Assembly (NCBI GenBank): GCA_963714255.1
Contig: CAVQNU010000012.1
Coordinates: 1-64,000 of the forward strand
Direction: 5' to 3'
DNA length: 64,000 nt
From: Rhodovastum sp963714255
GTDB taxonomy: Bacteria; Pseudomonadota; Alphaproteobacteria; Acetobacterales; Acetobacteraceae
Position 1 is the stretch's first letter; each line of letters begins with the position of its first letter. Of this stretch, positions 1 to 8,385 are shown piece by piece. The notes beneath the pieces are model-generated. The model was not told where the DNA came from. It made no database searches and was given only the letters and a program-made list of their open reading frames with translations. Position numbers and translations under genes: made by a program.

Positions 1-290
1 CTCGTTTCGCCATCGATGACCATCCGCCCTGGCTCCACAAGCAGGGTCACTTGGTGCCCGTCGCGGCGCCACGCTTCGCCATTGGGGAGCGCTTTGTGGG
101 GAAGCGATGCGAGGCAAAATCCGGAGTAGCTGATGCCGAGCCGTCCGCGCTCGTCGGCCAGGACATCGGCAGAAATCTTGACAAGCTTGGCGTCTCGATG
201 CCGCCCCTGCGCCTTCAGGGTCGCGACAGCGTTCTCCCGGCCTTGCTCGAGGACGAGGCGGGGAACCTCTGATGTGTCTCCGTCATCCAT
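1..290 (-). CDS. repA: Plasmid replication initiator RepA (N-terminal part, cut by window edge)
   Basis: The reverse strand is open from an ATG at 290 to the window edge, giving about 96 residues. The segment GISYSGFCLASLPHK followed by W-R-R-D-G-H-Q and LLVEPGR resembles the start of the alphaproteobacterial plasmid-encoded RepA family (Pfam RepA_C type), which binds iterons and opens the origin. The promoter-proximal side of the gene (300-703) carries five copies of a 15-16 bp iteron, as expected for an autoregulated initiator. The family call rests on remembered motifs and not on a search. The C-terminal DNA-binding part lies outside the window, so completeness is unknown. Confidence 0.72.
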   Translation of the reverse strand, partial: MDDGDTSEVPRLVLEQGRENAVATLKAQGRHRDAKLVKISADVLADERGRLGISYSGFCLASLPHKALPNGEAWRRDGHQVTLLVEPGRMVIDGET

Positions 291-329
291 GATCCGGAAT
301 GGTGCCTGATCCCTGTCTGTCGCGTCAAG

Positions 330-703
330 TTGTGGTTAAGCGGCCAAGCTATTAGAAAGCTATTTGATTCTATCTAGTTGTACAGGCCGCTTAACCACAG
401 GTGATAACTGGAGTCGCGGCCGCTTAACCACAAAGCCGGGCCGCTTCTCCACCGAGGACGTTGCAGGCGCGGTGTGGATATCCTTGTTGCGCCATCTTCT
501 CATAAGACCGGGGTCCGGAGCTGGGCGGAACGCGAACTCGGGCGGCTGGTCACCACCCTGAGTCGGCCGCTGGGTTTGTGGTTAAGCGGCCGTCCGGCGC
601 GGCAGATCAGTCCGGCCTCGTGAGCAGCAGCCGTGCCGGATCGGCCGCCGTTGTCGTCATGTGGCAGCTGCGTAGGGCAGGGGAGGGGGCCGCTTAACCA
701 CAG
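330..703. repeat. Iteron cluster of a plasmid-type replication origin
   Basis: A 15-base core, TGTGGTTAAGCGGCC or its complement, occurs exactly five times. It lies in the forward sense at 330-345 and 576-591, and in the reverse sense at 385-400, 418-433 and 688-703. A degenerate copy (GGCCGCTTCTCCACC) lies at 439-453. Copies in both orientations just upstream of a repA-like gene are the hallmark of an iteron-controlled plasmid origin. The core positions are read directly; the function is inferred from position and family knowledge. Confidence 0.8.
346..384. other. AT-rich spacer between inverted iterons (candidate unwinding element)
   Basis: Between the divergent iterons at 330-345 and 385-400 lies a 39-base AT-rich stretch in otherwise GC-rich DNA. 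It holds a direct repeat AAGCTATT at 346-353 and 357-364, offset by 11 bases (about one helical turn). This is the expected layout of a duplex unwinding element. No DnaA box was confidently identified. Confidence 0.45.
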
Positions 704-909
704 GAAGACCGTTCGAATTCTGCAGAGGGGCAGGCCGCTCGACGGAATGGGCGCCGTGCCCAGCGTTCAGCGGCAGTCCTGATCGAAGGCACCATTCGCC
801 ACGACAGTTCGTATCTTCAATATCATATATGCCCCTCGTGAGGACCAACGCATCTGCTGGCACGTACCCATCCGGCGATGAAGCAGCCATTGCACAGCGC
901 TCGCGCTGA

Positions 910-1312
910 CTATGCCACCCCGAAGGCGTGCCAGGCTGCGCATTCAGTGGCTTCCTGCAGCACCCCAGCTTTAACCAACTGACGCAGCAGGCCGAGCGCC
1001 GCCTGGGGACTGATGCGCAGCCGGGTGGCCAAGCCGGCGGCGGTCAGCACCGGCTCGCGCAATGCATGCGCTGCCGCCTCGGGCAGATGCGAGCGAGCCA
1101 TGCGGCGCAGGGCCGCAGCCCGCGCCGCTGCGGTCTGCAGCCGAGTGAGATCCTGGCCGGTGCGCTGGGCGGCCTTCGCCACCGCGGTGAGAAACCCCGC
1201 AAGCCAGGCCGGCGGCGAAGGCCAACGCCTCGAGGCAGTTCGGGGCGCCGACCGCAGCGGCAGAGCTAGCGTTGGGGTCGAGCCATGGCGGCGCCAGAGG
1301 CGTTGTCGTCAT
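910..1312 (-). pseudogene. Broken gene remnant, possibly DUF1403-like, with C-terminal winged-helix segment
   Basis: Two reverse-strand pieces look like the two ends of one protein. A proline/alanine-rich N-terminus begins at 1312 (MTTTPLAPPWLDPNASS). In another frame a C-terminal part runs from about 1225 to 910 with a helix-turn-helix-like segment (LATRLRISPQAALGLLRQLV) followed by a short tail. The middle of the protein appears deleted and the frames do not join. The overall style resembles DUF1403-type proteins carried on alphaproteobacterial plasmids, but this is a weak recognition. It sits between the replication origin and vapBC, consistent with decayed plasmid cargo. Confidence 0.35.
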
Positions 1313-1315
1313 CCC

Positions 1316-1345
1316 GTGTAGACGTTAATGTCTTTACGTCTACAC
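1316..1345. promoter_or_regulatory. Perfect inverted repeat upstream of vapB (probable autoregulatory operator)
   Basis: GTGTAGACGT (1316-1325) and ACGTCTACAC (1336-1345) form a perfect 10-bp dyad with a 10-base spacer, ending 10 bases before the vapB start. VapB antitoxins and VapBC complexes typically bind such dyads over their own promoter, so this is the likely operator. Confidence 0.7.
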
Positions 1346-1355
1346 AGGTCCGTCC

Positions 1356-1595
1356 ATGCCACTCAACATCCGCAGCGAAGAGGTCAACCAGCTTGCCGAA
1401 AAGCTCGCGGCACGCAAGGGCATCAACAAGACCGAGGCGGTGAAGCTCGCCCTGGAAAACGAACTGCGTCGCATTGAAGAGGCCCAGCCGCTGCGCGAAC
1501 GCTTGCGTCCGCTGCAGGATCGGGTGCTGGCCCGCCCGGCGACCGGGCTTGCGGCCGACAAGGCATTCTTCGACGCGCTCAGCGGCGAGGCGTGA
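1356..1595 (+). CDS. vapB: Type II antitoxin VapB
   Basis: A 79-residue protein of the Rv0623/PSK-type transcription factor family. The N-terminal ribbon-helix-helix-like part (PLNIRSEEVNQLAEKLAARKG, about residues 2-22) should bind the palindrome just upstream. The C-terminal part (ERLRPLQDRVLARPATG) is the toxin-neutralising tail typical of this family. The stop codon overlaps the ATG of vapC by one base, so the pair is translationally coupled. The length and organisation are normal for the family. Confidence 0.88.
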   Translation: MPLNIRSEEVNQLAEKLAARKGINKTEAVKLALENELRRIEEAQPLRERLRPLQDRVLARPATGLAADKAFFDALSGEA

Positions 1596-2005
1596 TGTTC
1601 GTCGACGCCTCCGCCATCGTCGCCATCCTGACGCGCGAGGCGGACGCCGACGCCCTGGCGGATGTGCTCGAACGGGCGCGGGCGCCGATCACCTCACCGG
1701 TTACGATCTTCGAGGCGGCGCTCGGCCTCTGCCGAAAGCGGCATGCCAGCGTCGAGGAAGCCGAGGCGGATGTCCGCGCGTTCCTCGAGGCCGCGCGCAT
1801 CCGCGTCGTCGCGATCACCGACAAGGAGACCGAAACCGCGCTCGGTGCGTTTTCCCGCTTCGGCAAGGGGAGGGGGCATCCTGCCCAGCTCAATCTCGCC
1901 GATTGCTTCGCCTATGCGGCCGCGAAAAGTTACCGGACCCCGTTGCTGTTCACGGGCGAGGATTTCGACAAGACCGATATCCGCTCTGCATACGCACGTC
2001 CCTGA
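1595..2005 (+). CDS. vapC: PIN-domain ribonuclease toxin VapC
   Basis: A 136-residue PIN-domain protein, expected to cleave RNA (initiator tRNA or rRNA in studied homologues) when not bound by VapB. The acidic active-site residues are visible: D4 in MFVDAS, E40 in VTIFEAAL, D102 in NLADCFAYA, and acidic residues near 121-124 (GEDFD). All catalytic positions appear intact, so the toxin is probably active. ATG 1595 overlaps the vapB stop; an in-frame GTG at 1592 is a possible alternative start. Confidence 0.9.
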   Translation: MFVDASAIVAILTREADADALADVLERARAPITSPVTIFEAALGLCRKRHASVEEAEADVRAFLEAARIRVVAITDKETETALGAFSRFGKGRGHPAQLNLADCFAYAAAKSYRTPLLFTGEDFDKTDIRSAYARP

Positions 2006-2050
2006 CGTGCGTGGCCGATGCCCGCGTCACAGCCGGTGGATGGACCCCGC

Positions 2051-2263
2051 CTAGCTGGTCTTGCCGGGACGTAGCCGCGTTACCGAACACGGCGTGGCCG
2101 GCAGCGGCGTCCACCCGGCGATGGACCGGGCGCATGCCCGTGCCTTCGCGTTATCGGTGATCCCTGGAAACCGCCGGCGCAGTTCGATGGCGGCCGACAA
2201 CTCGCCCTCCTGATGGAAGGCGGTGCGGATCGCGGCGGCATCAGCTTCGGTGACGACGAACAT
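2051..2263 (-). CDS. Small conserved hypothetical protein (about 70 aa)
   Basis: This reads from ATG 2263 as MFVVTEADAAAIRTAFHQEG and continues with an ELRRRFPGITD...ARSIAGWTPLP segment. I have seen this pattern in many small uncharacterised alphaproteobacterial proteins, often near mobile regions; no function is known to me. The GITDNAKARACARSIAGW segment is the most conserved-looking part. It lies convergent with vapC and divergent from ccdA. The C-terminal 15 residues look less typical and may reflect local decay. Confidence 0.5.
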   Translation of the reverse strand: MFVVTEADAAAIRTAFHQEGELSAAIELRRRFPGITDNAKARACARSIAGWTPLPATPCSVTRLRPGKTS

Positions 2264-2486
2264 CCCTGAAGCATGGGGATGCCGACCGAGGCAGGCAAGC
2301 ACGACGAGCGAGAGCTTCGCGGCGGCACATCCGCTGCGGCCGTCACCGTGGTGCCGGAGAGGGCAGGGGAGGGGGCTCGCCGGCGCGCGGGGGACGATTC
2401 TGTCTCTGGATCGCGCGAATCTGCTTGCAGGATCGGCGGCCAACGCAAGGCGACGAGAGCAACGAAAGAACTTTTGCCTTTCCCCG

Positions 2487-2513
2487 ATCAATGCGCATAT
2501 CATGCGCATTGAT
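2487..2513. promoter_or_regulatory. Perfect inverted repeat upstream of ccdA (probable operator)
   Basis: ATCAATGCGCAT (2487-2498) and ATGCGCATTGAT (2502-2513) form a perfect 12-bp dyad with a three-base spacer, ending nine bases before the ccdA start. CcdA and CcdAB complexes repress their own promoter by binding such dyads. The right arm sits next to the ribosome-binding site, so occupancy would block transcription through the start region. Confidence 0.7.
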
Positions 2514-2522
2514 GCAGGAGCC

Positions 2523-2774
2523 ATGCCCTTGGGTCACGATAGAGCCGCCTCCAAACGCCCAGTGAACATGACCCTGAACGAGGATCTCGTGCGCCGGGCG
2601 CGGGGCATCACCCCCAATCTGTCCGAGACGGTCGAACGCCTGTTGGCGGCCTTTGTCGACGACGCCGAGGCGCAGGCTGCCCGGCACGAGCAGCAGATTG
2701 CCGCCCACATCGCCGCCAGCGATGCCTTCGTCGCGAAACACGGCACGCTCGCGGACGAATTCGACAGCCTCTGA
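2523..2774 (+). CDS. ccdA: Type II antitoxin CcdA
   Basis: An 83-residue antitoxin. The N-terminus has the CcdA ribbon-helix-helix pattern (KRPVNMTLNEDLVRRARGI). The C-terminus has the acidic toxin-binding tail (FVAKHGTLADEFDSL), which in the F-plasmid protein wraps CcdB. ATG 2523 is chosen because GGAG lies 6-8 bases upstream and the protein then has normal family length. The stop overlaps the ccdB start by one base. It probably acts as an addiction module for the plasmid-like segment to its left. Confidence 0.88.
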   Translation: MPLGHDRAASKRPVNMTLNEDLVRRARGITPNLSETVERLLAAFVDDAEAQAARHEQQIAAHIAASDAFVAKHGTLADEFDSL

Positions 2775-3094
2775 TGTCCGACCAGTTCGACGTCCATCGC
2801 AACCCCGGCCGGAGTCAGCGGGTCATCCCGTTTGTCCTCATGGTCCAGTCCAACCGCTTTCGCCGCTCGAAGCGGCGGGTCGTCGTACCCCTTGTCGCCG
2901 CCGAGGAGTTCGGCGTCGCCGACAGCGACGTTGGGCCGCACTTTGTGATCGATGACCGGCCGGTCGTCCTTGATCCGCTCCAGATCACGAATGTCCCACG
3001 CGACGCTCTCGGCCCCGCCATTGCCTCGCTTGCGCCCGAGGATCACCGGATTATCAACGCCATGGACGCGCTGCTGAGCCGGGCCTGGCGATAG
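2774..3094 (+). CDS. ccdB: Toxin CcdB (DNA gyrase poison)
   Basis: A 106-residue CcdB-family protein, expected to poison the GyrA subunit of DNA gyrase. The start MSDQFDVHRNP, the IPFVLMVQSN strand and the C-terminal segment ending IINAMDALLSRAWR match the family; the last helix carries the gyrase-poisoning residues in F-plasmid CcdB. It overlaps ccdA by one base. Length and ends look complete, so the module is probably functional. Confidence 0.87.
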   Translation: MSDQFDVHRNPGRSQRVIPFVLMVQSNRFRRSKRRVVVPLVAAEEFGVADSDVGPHFVIDDRPVVLDPLQITNVPRDALGPAIASLAPEDHRIINAMDALLSRAWR

Positions 3095-3517
3095 GGCGAC
3101 GACACAGCCCGCCGGACATCGCGCGGCATCTGCCGCGCCATCCGACCGCGCCGGCGGCACGAATTGGCTGCCTGGCAGTGGATCAGCATTTCTGTGGATG
3201 TCGAAACGACACCGGCGTTCGGTTTCAGATCGGCTCCAGCCCGACGGATGGCGGATTTCTGCGGGTGTCGCCCTCCCTTGGGAGCTGCACTCGGATGTCT
3301 GCAACTTCAATGGGTTGATCTCTGGCAATTGCACTCCGGCTTGGCCTTTACGACTGCACTGTGCGGCGGATTCGCCCTTTGCGGCTGCACTGTGAGCCGC
3401 TGAAAGCCTCGCGTGCGAGAACAGCGCCATACCCCGCTTGAATGTCGGGGCGGCGGTCAGAATTGCGCCTCGGCGGCGGAGAGTTCACTGTTCAATCAAT
3501 AGCTTGCGGTCAATAAT
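3095..3517. other. Intergenic segment between ccdB and the IS element, no gene recognised
   Basis: Several open frames exist on both strands here, but none has a convincing start, ribosome-binding site or recognisable protein pattern. The motif CTGCACTGTG occurs twice (near 3353 and 3385). I see no RNA gene or terminator with confidence. Confidence 0.5.
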
Positions 3518-5244
3518 GGTAACCGGGGCAAAACCCCGGGCGGCGTCGCTTGTCAGGCGGGCTGGCCGCGGCATCGGATGAGTTCGGCGAGACGCGGCAC
3601 CACCGGGGTGCCGGCGACGCCGAGCCGGGCGCCGAGGTAGTTCCAGAACGAGACGCCGAGTTTGCGGCAGGTCTTTCCGAGGCCGAGGAAGGCGTTGCGG
3701 CAATCGCGTCCGGTGTCGGTTTTGGTGCCGCCGCTGACCTGTCGCTTGGTCACCTGGCAGCTTATGTCGTTCTCCGAGCCGTTGGTGTGCAGCGGAATTT
3801 CGGGATGGTCGAGCACCATCAGCAACTCGGCCTTGTTGGCGTGGAGCCGCGCCAGCAGACGGTCGAGGGTGACGAAGCCGGTGGTGCGCAGGAAGATACG
3901 GTCGAAGCGTGCCCGCATCTCGCTTCGCCGGCGTGCCGTCGGCGCCGCCTGGTAGGCCTTGAGATCGGCGTAGAACCACCAGATCAGGCCGCGAACGAGC
4001 TGCTGGGCGGCGCGCTGCGGATCGGTGAACGTCTCCAGCTTATGCACCAACCGCTCCGCATGGATCCAACACAGGGCATGCGTGCCGATGTTGAACTGTC
4101 CGGCGTCGTCGCTGACGATCACCGCCTCGTTCAGGAACCCGTGCGCGGCGATGGCGCCCCACAACGCGCCCTCGGTGGCGACGCGCACCGGGTCGGGGGT
4201 CACCTGCAGCGCGGTGATGCCAGTCTGTTCAAGATGGCGCTTCCAGGCGGCCGGATCGGCAAACTGCCGCTGCGGATGCCCGGCCAGTTGCTGGATCACC
4301 GGCCCGGCAAGGTCGTGCTCGCGCATGTAGTCCAGCGCCGCCTCGTTGACGACGTAGTCGGTGTGGCCGGCGCGCAGCAACTCCAGGAAGTTCAGCCGGC
4401 TCTTGCTGCCGGTGGTGCCGAACCAGGCGAAGTTGTCGTTGCCGATCTGCGTGCAGACGGCGTTAGCGCCGCGATGACGCGCACCGGTGTCGTCCACGCT
4501 GATCCAGGACGCGGTTTCCAGCCCGGCGCGCAGCACGTCGCGGTTTCTTCCCAACGTCGAGGAAGTCGTCCTGCCGATCGATCAGCAGCCGCATGACCTC
4601 GCGCTTGGAGATGCTGATGCCGACCGCCTGCAACTGGGCGAGCAACCGCTCCACCGTGACCTGACCCTGGTGGTACTGCATCAGCACGTCGTGCCGAAGG
4701 CGCGCTCCTCGCGCGACGCGCCGCAGCTCCGCCCCGAAATGGCCGCGCGTGCCGTCGGGTAGCGGCGCCACGATGGTCTCTCCCGTTGGCGTCAGCCAGC
4801 GCTCGCGGCGGTAGCGCACCACCCGCGCGGTGATCACCAGATCCTGCACCTGATAGGGCTCGTAGCCCTTGAACTGCGAGCCCGGCGGCACCGCCACCCG
4901 GATCACCTGGGTCTCGACCGCGACCCGCGGCGTCACCTTGCCGCGGCCGCGCCGGTTGCCCCGCTTGCCGGGGCGTTTCGCCTCGGTGGCGTTCTCCATA
5001 CCGCTCGGCTTGATCACCGGCCGCGCCTTCAGGCCCTTCAGCCGGGCGATCTCGTCGCGTAACCCCAGCACGAGCTGCTTCAGCTCGGCCACCGCGCCCC
5101 GTAGCGACACGACCTCGGCTTCCAGTTCGGCACGCGACAGCTCGGAGGGGTCTTTGGGCGGCGGCATGGCCACACCGAATCATACCCGGCCGCGTCGGAG
5201 CAATCGAAAAACGCCCGCTCCCCCGGGGTTTTGCCCCGGTTACC
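3518..5244 (-). mobile_element. IS66-type insertion sequence with perfect terminal inverted repeats
   Basis: Perfect 23-bp terminal inverted repeats lie at 3518-3540 and 5222-5244 (outer end GGTAACCGGGGC). They enclose a single transposase gene read on the reverse strand. The element is about 1.73 kb. The flanking 8-mers differ, so no target duplication is visible, which suggests a later rearrangement or deletion next to the element. The right end cuts into a copy of the intergenic GC-rich repeat family (5245-5335). Confidence 0.85.
3553..5167 (-). pseudogene. IS66-family transposase with one +1 frameshift
   Basis: The N-terminal frame (5167 to about 4550) has the coiled-coil start (ELSRAELEAEVVSLRGAVAEL) and a basic linker. 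The C-terminal frame (about 4550 to 3553) carries the DDE core: VDDTGARHRG, VIVSDDAGQFNIG with ALCWIHAERLVHKL, and HTNGSENDI. The two frames join at about 4545-4555 if one base is removed; the total length of 1,615 bases equals 538 codons plus one base. The protein would otherwise be complete. A truncated relative lies at 47.9-48.4 kb. Confidence 0.85.
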
Positions 5245-5335
5245 ACATGCCCTTGGAACCCGTTGATTTCTTAACGAATGGGGTCAAGGGGGCCACTGCC
5301 CCCTTGCAGGTCCAGGGCAGAGCCCTGGCCTTTCT
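5245..5335. repeat. GC-rich intergenic repeat, copy 1 (cut by the IS end)
   Basis: The inner part of the left arm (CCCTTGGAACCC) survives next to the IS end. A spacer containing CTTAA and the complete right arm (GGGGGCCACTGCCCCC...CAGGGCAGAGCCCTGGCC) follow. The outer left arm is missing, so the insertion or a linked deletion removed it. Confidence 0.75.
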
Positions 5336-5337
5336 TT

Positions 5338-5619
5338 CTAAGCCCGCTTCTTCGGCGGCTGCCACATTCGCGCCGGTGAGCGACGCGCCGGCGATGTCGC
5401 GGTAGCGCGGGTGGGTGCCGATGAAGTCGGAATCATTGATCGAGATACATAGATCGGCTTGCCAAATTGGATCTCGACCTTGATTTTATCGACCAGCAGA
5501 CCTCCGTCCATGAGTTCATGGCTGACCTGAATCCCGGTGATTTCAGCGAAAGACTTGGTGAGGGCTTGCGATTCGTAATCGTGGATACTGAGAATTTCCG
5601 AAACGGTGCTGAGCTTCAT
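5338..5619 (-). pseudogene. Remnant of an ABC-transporter substrate-binding protein (GlpV-like)
   Basis: Immediately downstream of glpD, the reverse frame has IHDYESQALTKSFAEITGIQ, then VSHELMDGG and KIKVEIQFGKPIY. This matches the pattern around 'ESQALTKSFAEITGI.VTHDLIQEGDVVEKIQTQMQSGKNIY' in glycerol-type binding proteins such as GlpV of rhizobia. After about residue 60 the match continues only in broken form, and there is no signal peptide. It is therefore a fragment. Together with glpD it implies that a glp ABC operon once followed here and was deleted, with the IS66 element now close by. Confidence 0.6.
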
Positions 5620-5639
5620 GCCAGAGGTGGCCCTTCTGG

Positions 5640-7185
5640 TCATGCGGCTTGCGTGTGGTGCGCGAAGATGCGGCGCATCGCCGCATCGACCGCTTCGATC
5701 TGCTCGGGCGACAGGTGCAGCCCGAGCTTGCTGCGGCGCCAGACCACATCCTCGGCGGTGCGCGCCCATTCGGCGCGGGCGAGATAGCGCAGTTCGGCTT
5801 CCGTCAGGTCGGCGCCGAACACGCGGCCGAGATCCTCGCGCGCGGCCACGTCGCCCAGCACGTCGGCGATGCGGGTGCCATAGGCGCGCAACAGCCGCCG
5901 CAGCGTGGGCTGAGGCAGGAAGGGGTACCGGGCAGCGGCCGCCGCCAGTTGCGCCGCAAACCCGTCCACCGGGAAATCCCCGCCCGGCAGGCTCGCCTGC
6001 CCCGTCCATCCCGCCTTCCGGCCAGACACCGGCGGAAGATACGGCAGCAACATAGCCAGCGCGGATTCGGCCAGCCGGCGATAGGTGGTGATCTTGCCGC
6101 CATACACCGACAGCAGCGCCGGCGCGTGCGGCGGGGCGTCGAGCTTCAGCACGTAATCGCGCGTCGCCGCCTCGGGGGCGGCGGAGCCGTCATCGAACAG
6201 CGGGCGCACGCCGGCAAACGACCAGACGACTTTCTCCGGTGTTACCGGCATGCGCAGATAGGCGGCGGTCGCGCGACACAGATAGTCGATTTCCGAAGCA
6301 CTCGCCTGCACGCCGGTCGGATCGCCGGTGAAATCCTCATCGGTGGTGCCGATCAGGGTGAAATCGTGCTCGTAAGGAATAACGAACAGGATGCGGCCAT
6401 CGGCGTTCTGGAAAATATAGCAGCCGGCATGGTCGTACAGCCGGGGCACGACGATGTGGCTGCCCTTCACCAGCCGGACGGCCGCCGGCACGTGATCGCG
6501 GATGACCGAACCGGCCACCTCGGCGACCCAGGGCCCTGCCGCATTCACCAGCGCCCGCGCGCGAATCGTCTGCCGCAGGCCGGTCGGTTCGTCGCGCAGA
6601 TCGATGCCCCACAACCCGCCCGCGCGCTGCGCCGAGACGCAGGCGGTGCGGGGCGCGATGGTGGCGCCGCGCGCGGCGGCGTCGCTGGCGTTGAGTACCG
6701 ACCAGCCGCGAATCATCCACCCAGCAATCGGAGTATTCGAAGCCGCGCACGCACGCGGGTTTCAGCGGAGCACCAGAGGGATCGGCCCGCAGATCGAGCG
6801 TGCGCGTCGGCGGCAGGCGCCGCCTGCCGCCCAGATGGTCGTAGAGGAACAGGCCGAGCCGCAGCAGCCAGGCGGGGCGCAAGGCGCGGTGATGCGGCAG
6901 CACGAAACGCAGCGGCCAGATGATGTGCGGCGCGATGCCCCACAGCACCTCGCGCTCGCGCAGCGCCTCGCGGACCAGACGGAATTCGTGGTGTTCGAGG
7001 TAACGCAAGCCGCCATGGATCAGCTTGGTCGAAGCGCTGGAGGTGCCGGCGCCGAGATCGGCACGGTCGCACAGATGCACGCGCCAGCCGCGCCCGGCCG
7101 CATCGCGGGCAATGCCGGTTCCGTTGATGCCGCCACCGATGATGGCGAGATCGTAGTCGGTCCTGTTGGCCGCCGCGGCGCTCAA
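5640..7185 (-). CDS. glpD: Glycerol-3-phosphate dehydrogenase (FAD), split by one extra base
   Basis: Membrane-associated flavoenzyme oxidising glycerol 3-phosphate to dihydroxyacetone phosphate and passing electrons to quinone. The N-terminal part has the FAD fold (IIGGGINGTGIARDAAGRG) and TSSASTKLIHGGLRYLE. The C-terminal part has VYGGKITTYRRLAE and the C-terminal domain. The frames switch at about 6693-6702, where removing one base restores DSRLVVLNASDA; the length is 515 codons plus one base. TTG 7185 is preferred as the start because GGGGAG lies about nine bases upstream; ATG 7269 is an in-frame alternative. It is either a real +1 mutation or a sequencing error. The frameshift sits between the FAD and catalytic parts, so a true frameshift would inactivate the enzyme. 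Confidence 0.9.
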
Positions 7186-7270
7186 CCCCGTTTGCTCCCC
7201 CCGGCGTGGGTTTTTTGCTCGGATTGAGCGTATTTGATGATGAAGAGAAAGGGCAAGTGTGGAAAACAAA

Positions 7271-7365
7271 AAGGCCAGGGCTCTGCCCTGGACCCGCCAA
7301 GGGGCAGTGGCCCCTTGGAACCCATTACTTAAGTATCGGGGTCCAGGTCAGAGCCCTGGCCTTTC
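7271..7365. repeat. GC-rich intergenic repeat, copy 2 (doublet)
   Basis: Left arm AAGGCCAGGGCTCTGCCC..., inner hairpin CAAGGGGCAGTGGCCCCTTG, spacer ATTACTTAAGTAT, then a shortened right arm ending AGAGCCCTGGCC. It lies between glpD and the convergent end of the alcohol dehydrogenase operon region. Confidence 0.85.
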
Positions 7366-8385
7366 TTAACCGGTCATAAGCACCATCCGAAACCGCGCCG
7401 CATTGCGCATCATCTTGTCATACGCCTCCGCCGCGCATTCGAGCGGCATCGTCTCGATCGTCGGCCGCACGCCGCTAAGGGCGCTGAAGGCCAGCGTGTC
7501 CTGCGAGTCGATCGAGGCCCCCGAGGCATGGCCGGTGACCGTGCGGCTGCCGCTGATCAGGTCCAGCGCCGAGACATCGATCGGGTCCATGCCGACACCC
7601 ACGACAACCAGCCTGCCGCGCACGGCAAGACCGGGAATCACCGCGCTCATCGCCCGCCCGCTGGTCACCGTCGCCAGGATCGTTTTCGCCCCGCCGAGCT
7701 TCGTCAGCTCCGCCGCCACATCCTGCACCTCGCTGTCGAGATAGACATGTGCCCCGAGTTGGCGCGAGAGCAGTTCCTTTTCGGCACCGCGGGCGATGGC
7801 GACGGTGCGGAACCCCATCCTGGCGGCGAACTGCACACCCAGGTGGCCCAGCCCGCCGATGCCGAGGATGGCGACGAGGTCACCGGGCCGCGCGCCGCTT
7901 TTGCGCAGCGCGTCAAATGTGGTGACGCCGGCGCACAGCAGCGGCGCCGCATCGGCCGATGACAGCTCGTCCGGGATCAGCGCCAGCGCGTCGGCGGGCG
8001 CGACCATCGCCTCGGCATAGCCGCCATCATAGGTGATGCCGGGGATGCGCAGGTTGCGGCAATCCACCAGATCGCCGCGGCGGCATGGCTCGCAGCGGCC
8101 GCAATGGCCGCCGAACCAGCCGACGCCGACGCGGGTGCCGGGGCTCCAGCCGATCACGCCATCGCCGATTGCGTCGATGACTCCGGCGATTTCGTGCCCG
8201 GGCACGATCGGGTAGACAATCGAGGGAAACAGACCGTCCCGGGCGATCGAATTGCTGTGACAGACGCCGCAGGCCTCCACCTTGATGCGCACTTCGCCCG
8301 GTCGGGGCTCGGGCAAGTCGCGCTCGACGAGTTCGAAAGGGCCGCCTTTGAAGGGTATTTGAACGGCGCGCATCTTTGCCATCAT
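7366..8385 (-). CDS. Zinc-dependent alcohol dehydrogenase (MDR family)
   Basis: A 339-residue medium-chain dehydrogenase. Catalytic-zinc ligands appear in EACGVCHSN and PGHEIAGVI. The structural-zinc cysteines lie in GHCGRCEPCRRGDLVDC. The Rossmann motif ILGIGGLGHLGVQFA sits at mid-protein. The GVCHSN signature places it with AdhP/AdhA-type enzymes that interconvert primary alcohols and aldehydes with NAD(P). ATG 8385 has GGGAG upstream; the adjacent ATG 8382 is equivalent. It is divergent from the acyl-phosphate genes. The substrate cannot be told. Confidence 0.88.
   Translation of the reverse strand: MMAKMRAVQIPFKGGPFELVERDLPEPRPGEVRIKVEACGVCHSNSIARDGLFPSIVYPIVPGHEIAGVIDAIGDGVIGWSPGTRVGVGWFGGHCGRCEPCRRGDLVDCRNLRIPGITYDGGYAEAMVAPADALALIPDELSSADAAPLLCAGVTTFDALRKSGARPGDLVAILGIGGLGHLGVQFAARMGFRTVAIARGAEKELLSRQLGAHVYLDSEVQDVAAELTKLGGAKTILATVTSGRAMSAVIPGLAVRGRLVVVGVGMDPIDVSALDLISGSRTVTGHASGASIDSQDTLAFSALSGVRPTIETMPLECAAEAYDKMMRNAARFRMVLMTG

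Noticed and set aside
330..703. CRISPR array
   Set aside because: The repeats occur in both orientations with irregular spacing from about 17 to 140 bases and no cas genes; they are iterons.
657..890. Reverse-strand open frame of 77 codons overlapping an iteron
   Set aside because: No ribosome-binding site, no recognisable product, and it overlaps the iteron at 688-703; treated as chance within the origin.
2223..2522. N-terminal extension of ccdA from 2223
   Set aside because: It would run through the operator palindrome and has no family similarity; ATG 2523 with a good ribosome-binding site gives normal CcdA length.
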